From NCBI GenBank assembly GCA_009763385.1, contig CM019824.1:149860305-149924304 (forward strand): 64,000 bases of DNA, in the 5' to 3' direction. Under the pieces are notes generated by a model. It made no database searches. It was not told the origin of the DNA and worked only from the letters and a program-made list of their open reading frames with translations. This DNA is from Coix lacryma-jobi var. lacryma-jobi. Its lineage: Eukaryota; Streptophyta; Magnoliopsida; Poales; Poaceae. This document shows, piece by piece, positions 54,984-64,000 of this stretch (position 1 is its first letter; each line of letters starts with the position of its first letter). The position numbers and the translations under genes are program-made.

Positions 54984-56724
54984 CCTGTGGCTCGCCCTGA
55001 TCATCGAACAATTGATTCATGACACTTCTTCTATATCTGTGCCTTTTCGGAAGGAACCGCATGTGCCTCATGTAGACCATCTTGTTCGATCCCTTAAGGT
55101 AAGTGTAGCATGTCTCATCGATGCACATTACGCAGCCGGTCTTCCCTTTGATCTGCCCCGACAGTGAGAAGAGGTCGGGTAGTAGTGGTGATGGTGACAA
55201 AGATGATGGCTTTTAGGGTGAACTTCTCCTTGAGGGACGCATCCACCATCTCGACCCCAACATCAAATAGCTCCTTCATTTCCTCCATTACCGGCTCGAG
55301 GAAAACATCGATATTGTTGCGGGCTGCTTCGGTCCTGAGATAAGCATGGTCAACAGAAGATACCTGCGCCTCTGACACAGATGGGGAGGTAGGTTGTAGA
55401 TGGTCAGTACGACCGGCCAGGTGCTGTGGGAGCTGCTCAGCTCGCCGAACGGATTCATCCCATCGGTGCTCAGCGCGAACCGAACGTTCCTGGGATCTTT
55501 GCCAAATTGCGGGTAGGCCTTGTCGAAATCTTTCCACTGCTAGCCATCGGAGGGGTGCCGCAGCATGCCATCGTCCTTTAAGCGGTCAGCTGATGCATGC
55601 CAGGACATGAGCTTCGCGTCCTCTGGGTTCCCAAATAGCGCACGGAGGCGGTCGATCACTGGCATGTACAACACCGATAGTGTCGGACTTCTCCTCAATG
55701 TGTAACCCTCTTCTTCCTCGTACTGCTGATGAGCCGAGATGCGATTGGCTGCAACACTGCTCTTCTTGACACCCTTCTTCTTCTTCCTCTCACCACCTCG
55801 CAAGGCCTCATCATCGTCTGCATCCACACGACAACCAGCATTTCTCTTGTAGCGACTGGCGCCACAGTGCGGACAGCTCGTCAAATTCTCATACTTTGTG
55901 CCCCGATAGAGGATGCAGTGGTTAGGGCAGGCATCGAACTTTCTAAGCTTCATCGCCACTGGCTAGATAAGCTTCTTCGCCCGATACGTATTTGCTGGAA
56001 TCTTGTTACTCGTCGGGAATGTTTTAGCAAGGTAACCTAACAGCTCATCAAAGCTACTGTCTGACCACCCATGCCGAGCCTTCATCATCAACATGTGGAG
56101 GTGAAACGGAGCACCGTGCAATCCTTCGGACATTCCTCGCCGTCCTTATATAAAGGATCAAGTGACGCCTGCTTCATCTCTCTGAAATTTTCCAGCCACT
56201 TCGGGGAGCCATACACGACGTCGTCTTCGTCGATGTGGTTGAGTAAATCCTGAAACAGCTGCACATCCGCAGGGTCCTGCACCGTAGCATCCTCAACATC
56301 TCCACCACCATCATCTGTTATCCTGGAGTACATCCTCCACAGCGATGTGGTCACGAGCACTACTGTCACTGAAGGCAGGCGCTACTGTTGCTGATGAGAC
56401 GTGCGCTCCAGGATCTTGGTTTACTGTCGTCGTCGATGCTGAGCTTACTCCAGATGTCGCCCCGACACTCGGATTGAATCTCTCGCCGTGATGAGTCCAC
56501 ACCGTGTAATCCCCCATGAAACCAAAACGAATCAAATGAGATTGCACTGTGCCTTCGTCTTTGAAGGCGGTCAGATTCTTGCAACGATGACATGGACATA
56601 TGATTGTCGTCTGGTTCGATCTCTCACGGTCAGCTTTCGCAGCGGCAATAAACTTTCTCACTTCAACGAGATACCGCACATCAAGTACTCTATTGATCTT
56701 ATACATCCATTCTGACCGGTCCAT
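54984..56724 (-). pseudogene. tnpD-like: CACTA-B TNPD-like gene, N-terminal half
   Basis: Starts at the ATG at 56724 with M-D-R-S-E-W-M-Y, the Transpos_assoc (PF13963) start, followed by C-P-C-H-R-C-K-N and H-L-I-R-F-G-F. Then a linker, then TNP2: M-K-L-R-K-F-D-A-C-P-N-H-C, C-P-H-C-G-A-S-R-Y-K, and C-I-D-E-T-C-Y. Two in-frame TAG codons occur where Gln is likely (55963-55965 and 55540-55542). Frameshifts lie near 56320, 56090 and 55440. It is cut by solo LTR 2 at 54984. Confidence 0.85.
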
Positions 56725-57129
56725 TGTACCTGCGATCCTTAATTAATTACACACATCATGAATCACAAAAACAAAGATGAATTAGAAAAAATAATAATTT
56801 ATTATATTTATGTTAAATCTAGGGACAGAAATAACGACGACAAATAAAATAATGCATACATGATGAACTTAGAGAAAAAATACCAGTTTTCTCTCTCCTC
56901 AATGAAACTAGATCTAAAAAGGAGGCTAAAAAAGAGAGGAAAAGAGAGAGGAAAGAGGGTGGAGATCATCTAGGTACCTCTTGTGGAGTACTTCTCCTCC
57001 AAATCAAACAAATAAACCTCAAAAACAAGCTATTTGGGGCAAAAATTCGGCAAAACTTCTCCCCACGTTTTTGTGTAGAGGAAGAAGATGATCAGGTTCC
57101 TTTCTGCTGGCTGCGTCGGCTTAAATAGG

Positions 57130-57400
57130 CAGGAATAACCGAAGCGGACAACGTAAACGGCCCGGTGCAGTTAATCTTACTTAACCGCAGCGGGCACATT
57201 ACGTCGTCCGCTGTGGTTAATAATTAACCCCAGCGGGCAACTAAGGAAGCCCGCTGCGGTTAAAGAAGATTAACCGCAGCGGACGCCTTGTGTTGCCCGC
57301 TGCGGTTACGCTTCGGCGGCCGGCCACCGAATAACTGTGGCGGGCAAAAACTGTGCTCGCCACGGAGCCCATTTAGGCAGCGCTGCGCAAGTTCTTTTTT
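57130..57400. repeat. CACTA-B right subterminal repeats
   Basis: An array of AACCGCAGCGGGC words in both orientations ending at the GTAGTAGTG terminus (57401-57409), followed by the TSD AAG. Confidence 0.9.
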
Positions 57401-57412
57401 GTAGTAGTGAAG

Positions 57413-58110
57413 GTACCGTAGGACCATCTCGGGGATATTTAGTTGTTCCTTCTTGCCATCTCCATGGTCTACCTCCACATACCTAGAGGCTTTGCACTTT
57501 GGACAGTGTGTTGCTTTCTCGTGATCTTTCCTGAATAGGACGCACCCTTTTGGACAAGCATGGATCTGCTCATACGGCATCTTAAGTGCACGAAGAAGTT
57601 TCTGTGACTCGTACGTGTTCTTCGGCAGAATGTGAACCCTCCGGCAACAGGGTGCCAAAATTGCCAACATGCCATCGAAGGCGTCTCGACTCAAGCTATA
57701 CTGCGACTTGAACTCCATTAGGCGTCCAATGGCATCCAGTTGTGAAACCATTATCTTTTCGTGAAGGGGCTTCTGTGCTGAAGACATCATGTCGTAGAAC
57801 ACCTTTGCGGTGTCCTCTGGCTCCTCCAATCCTTCACCGAATTGTGCCTCTTGAAAGTCTCCCATCATGTCTGCTACCCCGGCATCTCCATCATACTCTT
57901 GAGGCGTTGTCTCACCACCTCCTCTCTAATCCGATGGGCTTCACCATGGTGGACCCAACAAGTATAGTTTTCAACGAATCCGTACTTGTAAAGATCTACC
58001 AACACGTTATTCTTATATTTTCTTCTCTGTCCCACATTTGCTGCAGGGACACGGCATCCGACTCGACCCTTTAGCAGCCGGACCAAACACATCCAGTCAC
58101 GGTTATCCAT
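57413..58110 (-). pseudogene. tnpD-like: CACTA-A TNPD-like gene, N-terminal part
   Basis: The ATG at 58110 gives M-D-N-R-D-W-M, the Transpos_assoc start, then Y-K-Y-G-F-V-E-N-Y-T-C-W-V-H-H-G-E. A one-base frameshift near 57900-57930 separates this from the TNP2 N terminus (Y-S-L-S-R-D-A-F-D, then H-A-C-P-K-G-C-V-L-F-R-K, then C-P-K-C-K-A-S-R-Y). It ends at the CACTA-B insertion (P-E-M-V-L-R-Y-L) and resumes at 47901 with P-F-I-P-R-I-Q-R-L. The coding sense is preserved exactly outside the AAG duplication. Confidence 0.85.
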
Positions 58111-58159
58111 CCTCTGGCATATACATATGTAAGCGAGTAATAAAACCAGCAATTGCATC

Positions 58160-59069
58160 TACACGGCGTTCCTACCATCTAATAGGTGAAGGATAGGTCC
58201 TAATCCCACCTGACGATGCGTAGATGGGTTAGTTTCCATGTTCTACTCCTACCCGAGACAGAATTTTGGCAGCACCTCCTCGCTGTTCTCCCGATACACG
58301 TCCTGGCAGGAAGAGTGTGTATCCGGAGAATAACGGGGTGGTGGTGCCGAAACTACGACTCCGACAGGAGGAGAACATGGAAACTAGCTCATCTACGCAT
58401 CCGCGGGCTGTCCAAAATATGTGGACAAACCGAAAGAGATACGGTTGGAATCCCGTACCTCTTACGAACGGGAGACGCCTAACTGGGTGACGAGATGTAC
58501 GTCCAACGTACGGGTACATGGGTTATACCTAGGGTGGCGGTGCAGATAGGATAGCGGGGTAGTGGCGAGTCGCTGCAGTGGCTAGGCGACGCTGTGCAGG
58601 TAGACCAGCACAGCCGACGAAGACGGTCGGGGTCGCCAAGTCCCTCCCACAGGTCCTTTCCTGCAAAGAAGGCAATTGGTTAGTGTCAACTAAAAATTTC
58701 GGCAGAACCTCCCCTGCACGGGGAGGTTCCCAAAACCTGCAAAAAAAATATAGGCACGAAGGCCTACAAACACATATATATCAAACATAGTTACGAAGGC
58801 CAACAATCACAATAGTACAACTACTACTAACACTAACACTACTACTACTAACACTAACACTACTAACTACTACTAACACTAACACTACTAACAACTACTA
58901 ATACTACTACTACTAACTACTAACTAGTAACTACTAACTAACTACATAGGGCGGCGGCCGGGGATGGGCAGGGGCGGGCGGAGGCGGCGGCAGGCAGGCA
59001 GGCTGTGTGACTGTGTGTGAGTGTGTGTGCGTGTGTGTGGCGGCCGGGTGTTTATATTTTTTTATTTTT
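58160..59069. other. CACTA-A 5' leader region with simple repeats
   Basis: No coding gene. An ACTACTAACACTAAC microsatellite-like tract runs from 58818 to 58945, and a (TG)n tract at 59000-59040. This region probably holds the promoter and 5' UTR of the TNPD-like gene. Confidence 0.5.
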
Positions 59070-60690
59070 GAACGGCTTTGCCGAGTGCCAGATCGGCTTG
59101 CACTCGGCAAAGAGGGGTACTTTGCCGAGTGCCAGCCGATCTGGCACTCGGCAAAGAGGGGCCACGTGCCAGCCCCTGCGGCACTCTTTGCCGAGTGCCA
59201 GCTAGCGAGGCACTCGGCAAAGAGGGAAACTTTGCCGAGTGCCAGCGGGCACGACACTCGGGAAAGAGCCTCTTTGCCGAGTGCCAGGTCTAACACTCGG
59301 CGAAGTTTTTATTATTTTTTTGGTTTTTGCCACCAAATTTTTTTGAGGCACTTTCACACTACCACTGTCAACGTGTTCAAATTTGACACTTTTTCAAAAC
59401 TTTTTGTTATATTTTTTGACTTTATTTCATTTTCTTGAATTTTTCCGAAAGACGCAAGTTTGAACTGCGGATACATCGAATAATTGATTTTGATGATTTA
59501 AAAAAATGTTATTCTTGTTCTTAACCGTATGTTGAGGCCAAATCCAAAAACTGACCCTAGGTTTCGATCAAAGTGCTCACGGGGCAACGCCTCCAAATTA
59601 TGTGCGGGCGGTGTTTTAATCATAAAAAATGCAAATGAATTCCGAAAATCGCGAAACTTGGCGAGATGTTGTTACATCATATGCGTATTCCGAGAAAAAA
59701 ATTTGAGAAAATTTGGAGCACGTTGTCACGTACGACGCTCACAAACCTGCACTTCTCCACATCCTCTCACATGTGATCACATGTCGAGATGTGCAGGTTT
59801 GTGAGCGTCGTACATGACAACATGCTCCAAATTTTCTCAAATTTTTTTCATAGCATATTCATAAGATATAACGACATCTCGCCAAATTTTACGATTTTCG
59901 GAAATCATTTGTATTTTTTATAATTTTAAAACCGCCCGCACATAATTTCGAGGCCTTGCCCCCGTGAGCATGTTGATCGAAATTTCGCGTCAGTTCCCAA
60001 ATTTGGCCTAAACATACACTCAAGAACAAGAATAACAATTTTCGAATCATCAAAATCCATTATTCGATGCACCCGCAGTTCAAACTTGCGTCTAGCGGGA
60101 AAATTCAAGAAAATGTAATAAAGACATAAAATATAACAAAAGGCTTTGAAAAAGTGTGAAATTTGAACATGTTGGCCAGGGTACTATGGGGATGATCCAC
60201 AAAAAATTTGGTGTCCAAAATCCAAAAAAAATACTTTGCCGAGTGCCAGAGGCTGGCACTCGGCAAAGAGGGGATCTTTGCCGAGTGTCAGCCACGTGGC
60301 ACTCGGCAAAGAACCGTCCACGTGTCATAGAACGGGGCCACACGCTTTGCCGAGTGCCACGTGGACGGCACTCGGCAAAGATCCCCTCTTTGCCGAGTGT
60401 CAGACGGCGGGCACTCGGCAAAGCAAACGACCGTGGATGCCGTCTGGTCCGCTACACTTTGCCGAGTGCTCAACTTTGTCGAGTGTACGACACTCGGCAA
60501 AGAGGTGACTTCGCCGGGTGCTTTTCATTGCCGAGTGTCGGGCACTCGGCAAAGCAGCCTTTGCCTTGTGCTTGGGCTTTGCCGAGTGCCACATATCCGG
60601 CACTCGGCAAAGAGGCTCTTTGCCGAGTGCCCGAAATTTGGCACTCGGTAAAGCCCCAGACACTCGGCAAAGAGTGAGTTTCCTGTAGTG
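59070..60690. repeat. CACTA-A right terminal region with large inverted duplication
   Basis: Two arrays of TTTGCCGAGTGCC words (59070-59310 and 60235-60665) flank a foldback whose arms (about 59320-59770 and 59783-60230) are inverted copies of each other. The arms meet at CATGTGATCACATG (59770-59783). The terminus TCCTGTAGTG is at 60681-60690. Long open frames here are made by the repeats and are not genes. Confidence 0.9.
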
Positions 60691-60693
60691 AAT

Positions 60694-60762
60694 CTTTATC
60701 AAACTTGAATCAATTTGACCGGCACGGATCCTATAATTATATGTTTTTATGTACAGAGGGAG
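60694..60762. mobile_element. Stowaway MITE, right half
   Basis: The remaining part of the Stowaway that CACTA-A split. It ends ACAGAGGGAG followed by TA (60763-60764). Confidence 0.85.
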
Positions 60763-60800
60763 TACTACCAGTTAGTAATTAATTAACTAAGTATTAAATA

Positions 60801-61048
60801 TTCTCTCTATATTAGTAAAAGATATTGTTTTGGACAAGGCTTGAGTCAAACGTTAGAAATATAGATCACGAATAACTTTTAAACGATCGAATTTAAATCA
60901 TATAAATAAATTTATCGTGAAAAGTACTTTCATAAAAATATACATATACCATCTTTCAATTAATATTTTTTAAAAAATAAATGGTCAAAGTTATGTTTTA
61001 AAGACTGTGTCACTGTTTAAAACTATATCTTTACCAATACAGAGGGAG
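60801..61048. mobile_element. Stowaway-like MITE
   Basis: TA, TTCTCTCTAT at the left and ATACAGAGGGAG, TA at the right, 248 bp, AT-rich. This looks like a degenerate Stowaway, 36 bp from the previous one. Confidence 0.7.
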
Positions 61049-61147
61049 TATAGTGTTTTTGATTGGGTGCGACAATTTGTTGAATATATAGTCTCTTGTC
61101 TTGTCGCCAGGCCGGTACGTATTTGCTTGCTAACCTGTGCTATATTT

Positions 61148-61350
61148 AGGGTGTGTTTAGTTATAAATTTTTTTCTGTAGTATTTTTGTTGTTATTTGAT
61201 AAATTTTGTCCAAATATGGATTAATTAGGCTCAAAAAATTCGTCTGATATATATGTACATAGTAAAAGTATAATTAATTATTTTTTACCTACATTTAATG
61301 CTCAATATATAAGTCTAAATATTGATGTGATGGTTGATGTGATGGAGAAA
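61148..61350. mobile_element. Tourist-like MITE fragment (second copy)
   Basis: GGTGTGTTTAGTTATAAATTT followed by the family phrases ATTAGGCTCAAAAAATTCGTC and CATTTAATGCTC and TATTGATGTGATGG. Related to 25138-25345. The right end is unclear. Confidence 0.55.
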
Positions 61351-62212
61351 TGATGAAGAGAGGCGGCGCGACTTTGTAATAAGGCAGGAAATGATGGGCA
61401 TGCATACGTACAATGCTCCAGGTGCAAGAAAACAGGGGTGCGTAGTACGTAGTCCGTGTTGCGGTCAGACGCTGTTACCGGGTCGCCGTCGCCGGCTGCT
61501 CGAGCCTCGAGCTTGCAGCGCGTGTGCATGCATGCATGCGGTTGCCGGTGGCACCATACCGTAGCACGTCGTCGTCGCCCGCGCACGTCTTTCAGCTCCA
61601 AAGCTCCAGATCCTGTACGTACGCACAGCTTGAAGGCGCGGAGGCTCACGCAACGCTGACGTCGTCGCGGGGTGGTGCTAGCTACGACTCGTACTACTCG
61701 CCTAGCGCCCAAAATTCCGAAATCCGAGAAACCGCGTCATCTCATCGATCGGCCAGTCCAAACTGTTGACGAATGAGCACCTACCGATCGAGCACGCATA
61801 CTCCTACGTGGGTGTCGGAGGCGGGAGACGCAGACCGGCGGGCCATCATATGGCCGCTGGCGCTGGCAGGCGCCGTCGCTGGTTGACAAGAGTGGGGACG
61901 CGGAGAATACATGGTGATCTGCTTCTGCCGCGGGGGGACGTTCTCGCACAGAAACAGAGTAACAGACACCCACACAAAAGGGTCTTTGATTTGCCGCCGC
62001 TTTCTCCTTTGTCCATCCATACCCATGCGAGTACAGTCACACTCAGCACAGCTCACTCACCGTTGGATGGAGCGTCCATCGGAGCTCACTGTGTAGTAAT
62101 TTGCCCTAGTTACTACTAGAAGTATGCGTATATTTTTAACGCTGATCTTTAGTGCTTGTCAACTAAAGCTTGGCTATACACAAAGCTAACCAAAATGCTA
62201 GTAAGCTAACTC
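61351..62212. other. Intergenic, moderately GC-rich, no gene recognised
   Basis: Short open frames on both strands overlap one another and have no recognisable motifs. Composition is unlike the flanking AT-rich MITEs, so this could be unique promoter-type DNA, but I cannot support a gene. Confidence 0.4.
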
Positions 62213-62350
62213 TTCGTTCGGCAGGAATTAAAAAGTCAGCTGATAACCTAAAACGGCTAATTTATTGTGAGAGGAAAAAAAACATGATTCCACGACTGAT
62301 TTGTATGGATTAAAACTGACTTATAACTCCAGCGAACAGATCAGCCGGTT
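62213..62350. mobile_element. MITE, GTTCGGC-type (second copy)
   Basis: CTTCGTTCGGCAGG...AACGGCTAATTTATTGTGAGAGG...CCAGCGAACAGATCAGCC resembles the element at 24853-25015. Confidence 0.5.
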
Positions 62351-62695
62351 CACCGTCTAAAATGCATCCAGATATAGCACATATATACGGACTGGACCAA
62401 CAGTCCTTGCATAGAGACGTGTGCTCCCACCGCCCAAATTCATCCATCCTTCTGCTGATGCAGCTAGGTTATTAAGTTGTGGTGGTCGAGAGTGTGTGTA
62501 TCGTCGCCGTCGTCTCTTCTCTCGTCTTCTCGCGCGCGGCCACACTAGGCGAGGAAAGCGCATGGCCGGTTAGCTACTACATACCGTTACCCTTGCGCTG
62601 GTGTGAATTGACCATGGTGGAGCCCGGGCTACGAGACTTCCCCGTGCATCTGACTGAGACCATGCTGCACGCAGCATCCGAGGCACGCACAAGTA

Positions 62696-62785
62696 CTCCC
62701 TCCGTCCTTAAATACCTGTCTCTAAAAATTCGTATTTCTCTCACAGACACGTTTTTCGGATGACCTTAAAAAGGGACAGAGGGAG
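62696..62785. mobile_element. Very short Stowaway MITE (90 bp)
   Basis: CTCCCTCCGTCC at the left and GGGACAGAGGGAG at the right, flanked by TA on both sides (62694-62695 and 62786-62787). Confidence 0.8.
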
Positions 62786-62934
62786 TAAGTGTCAACGGTC
62801 AACCGTCAACACTCAACACAAGGCCGGTCCGGTCCGGTCCTGGCGAGCTGCCTAACCTGCGGGCGGATGCGGCATGCCTCAACTAATAGCTAGGAATACT
62901 TCTCTACTGTACTCCCTTTTGACTCTCAAGTCTC

Positions 62935-63068
62935 CACACACACCCACACACACATGCATGGCAACACCGCACACACCACACCAAAAAAAAAAAAAAAAAA
63001 AAGGCAAGCTAGTCCACATGCTGGCACGCAGCACACTACCAAACACACACAGAGAGAGAGAGAGAGGC
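62935..63068. repeat. Simple-repeat cluster
   Basis: A (CA)n-rich tract (62935-62955), a run of about 21 A (62982-63002) and a (GA)n tract (63050-63067) lie within 135 bp. Confidence 0.85.
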
Positions 63069-63688
63069 AAGAATAATGCAGGTTCTTCTGAGGATCATGG
63101 TTTCAGATATCATAACACTGGAGGGAGGGGTTTATGATAGGTCAGGCAGAACAGGACGATGGAGCTAAAGTACAATATCTACTGTAGCACGCACCTTTCC
63201 TCTTTTGAGAGCTAGCCAGCGAGCGAGCTAGCGAGGAGGGAACAAGAACAAGCAAGGGGGCGGGCGGCGCGCGAGCGAACCACTCGTTTAGCCGCTTTCT
63301 AGCTCCAAGACGCGGTTTGCCCTGTATCTGTATGTTCAGCTTCAGCCCATGCATCCGAATGCTAGCTAGCATCGTCTGCCGCGGCCTCGGCCAGCGAAGC
63401 GCTTAATTAGATGCTACCTACTAGGGGCGCTATGAGAGAAATTAAAGAACAAGTTAACACTACTGGTGCTGATAAGCAACAATGAAAGCCATTATCCTTA
63501 AACCGCACCCACGCAGATGCAGTATGCACTCCATATATTCTTCCATCTCTCTATCCTCTCCTCGCCGCAAGGAAGCAAACAAATTAATTGTTGCAAATTA
63601 TTGATCGATCGAGCTCCATTCGTAGCGTGGGCGACTGGGGTTAAATATATATACTCCGTATGACCGTACCCTTATCTAGGGCGCATGC
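63069..63688. other. Intergenic, nothing recognised
   Basis: No gene or element end is seen before the LTR that starts at 63689. Several GCTAGC and GCGAGC words cluster at 63210-63380. Confidence 0.35.
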
Positions 63689-64000
63689 TGAAGGACCGAG
63701 AGTGCTACCAGAAAGCAACCAGAGGGGGTGAATGGGAGCTTCAAATTTTCCTTTCGGAAACTTCAAGTCATTGTCCCGAAAATCAACCCCAAGAGCAAAA
63801 CCGATGCACGTGATGTCCACGACCCAAAAGAGTGGGTGGATGTTTCCTAGGAACACAGCGGGACACCACAAAAATTCCCTCGCCTAAGTTCACGCAGGTC
63901 AACTAGTAACAAGATGAACTTTGGGTAACCTCAACCTCCCCCGAGCAACACGAGGGGGATTTAGGCTATTTTGAAAAGCGAGAAGCCCTATTCCTGTAGA
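63689..64000 (-). mobile_element. Sirevirus-like LTR, partial, cut by window end
   Basis: Reads TGAAGGACCGAGAG...; its reverse complement aligns with the last 300 bp of the Copia-1 LTR (shared GAAGCTCCCATTCACCCCC, TTTCCGAAAGGAAA and GTGTCCCGCTGTG) at roughly 80% identity by eye. The left edge is the 3' end of an LTR with no primer site beside it, so this is the 3' LTR of a minus-strand element lying to the right, or a solo LTR. The candidate TSD is CATGC (63684-63688). Confidence 0.82.

Larger units (their letters stand above)
47902..57409 (-). mobile_element. CACTA-B: nested CACTA with TTAACCGCAGCGGGC repeats
   Basis: Ends CACTACTGCACAAG and ...TTTTTTGTAGTAGTG with the 3-bp TSD AAG (47899-47901 and 57410-57412). 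Length is 9,508 bp, or about 5.5 kb without solo LTR 2. Subterminal arrays of AACCGCAGCGGGC / GCCCGCTGCGGTT lie at 47915-48215 and 57130-57400, a set unrelated to that of CACTA-A. It carries one minus-strand TNPD-like gene with a protease domain. No TNPA-like gene is visible. It inserted into a coding exon of the CACTA-A transposase. Confidence 0.95.
25698..60690 (-). mobile_element. CACTA-A: 35-kb nested En/Spm-type transposon
   Basis: Ends are CACTACAGGA at the left and TCCTGTAGTG at the right, with TSD AAT. Both ends carry arrays of TTTGCCGAGTGCC / GGCACTCGGCAAA subterminal repeats, the binding-site arrays of this CACTA group. Its genes lie on the minus strand: TNPD-like first (from 58110), then TNPA-like (from 43164). 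Removing Copia-2, solo LTR 1 and CACTA-B leaves about 11.1 kb, a normal size for an autonomous CACTA. Both genes are now broken, so it could only move if a transposase were supplied by another copy. Confidence 0.95.

Overview
This window is a plant nuclear intergenic region made almost entirely of transposable elements. The element types point to a panicoid grass, probably Andropogoneae: Sirevirus-like Ty1-copia elements, CACTA DNA transposons with TTTGCCGAGTGCC subterminal repeats, solo LTRs of about 4 kb that look Tekay/Del-like, and Stowaway and Tourist MITEs. The species cannot be fixed from the sequence. I found no convincing host protein gene, tRNA or rRNA gene, and no CRISPR array. Every substantial coding region belongs to a transposon.

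Left part (1-25.5 kb). There is a truncated copia LTR (1538-1806) and a worn CACTA remnant (2281-4723) holding a gypsy-type LTR/PBS fragment. A minus-strand tRNA-type SINE with target-site duplication (TSD) CTTCACCACA is split by a complete 11.4-kb copia element, Copia-1 (5597-16976, TSD CTACA). A 4.2-kb solo LTR follows (about 18352-22586) and carries a 777-bp foldback MULE with a 9-bp TSD. After it come 3 kb of intergenic DNA with several MITEs.

Central part (25.5-60.8 kb). This is one nest of elements, readable from its TSDs. A Stowaway MITE (TA) was split by CACTA-A (25698-60690, TSD AAT), about 11 kb before later insertions. CACTA-A holds two minus-strand genes: a TNPD-like TNP2 transposase (58110 down to 43560) and a TNPA-like Transposase_24 gene (43164 down to 26409). 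CACTA-B (47902-57409, TSD AAG) broke the TNPD gene. Copia-2 (32671-42820, TSD GCCGC) broke the TNPA gene. A solo LTR (28049-32254, TSD ATTTC) sits in a TNPA intron. CACTA-B carries its own TNP2-DUF4218-DUF4216 gene fused to a C48/Ulp1-type cysteine protease domain, and that gene is itself split by a solo LTR (51009-54978, TSD TTCAC).

Right part (60.8-64 kb). MITEs and simple repeats lead to the start of another Sirevirus-like LTR, on the minus strand and cut by the window end.

The coding regions show a common decay pattern: premature stops are mostly TAG where CAG (Gln) is expected, as cytosine-methylation decay would produce. Copia-1 has also lost an integrase catalytic aspartate. The most notable structures are covarying hairpin arrays in the Sirevirus LTRs, an inverted duplication of about 0.45 kb per arm at the right end of CACTA-A, the TNPD-Ulp1 fusion in CACTA-B, and a module of about 95 bp shared by an unrelated CACTA and MULE.
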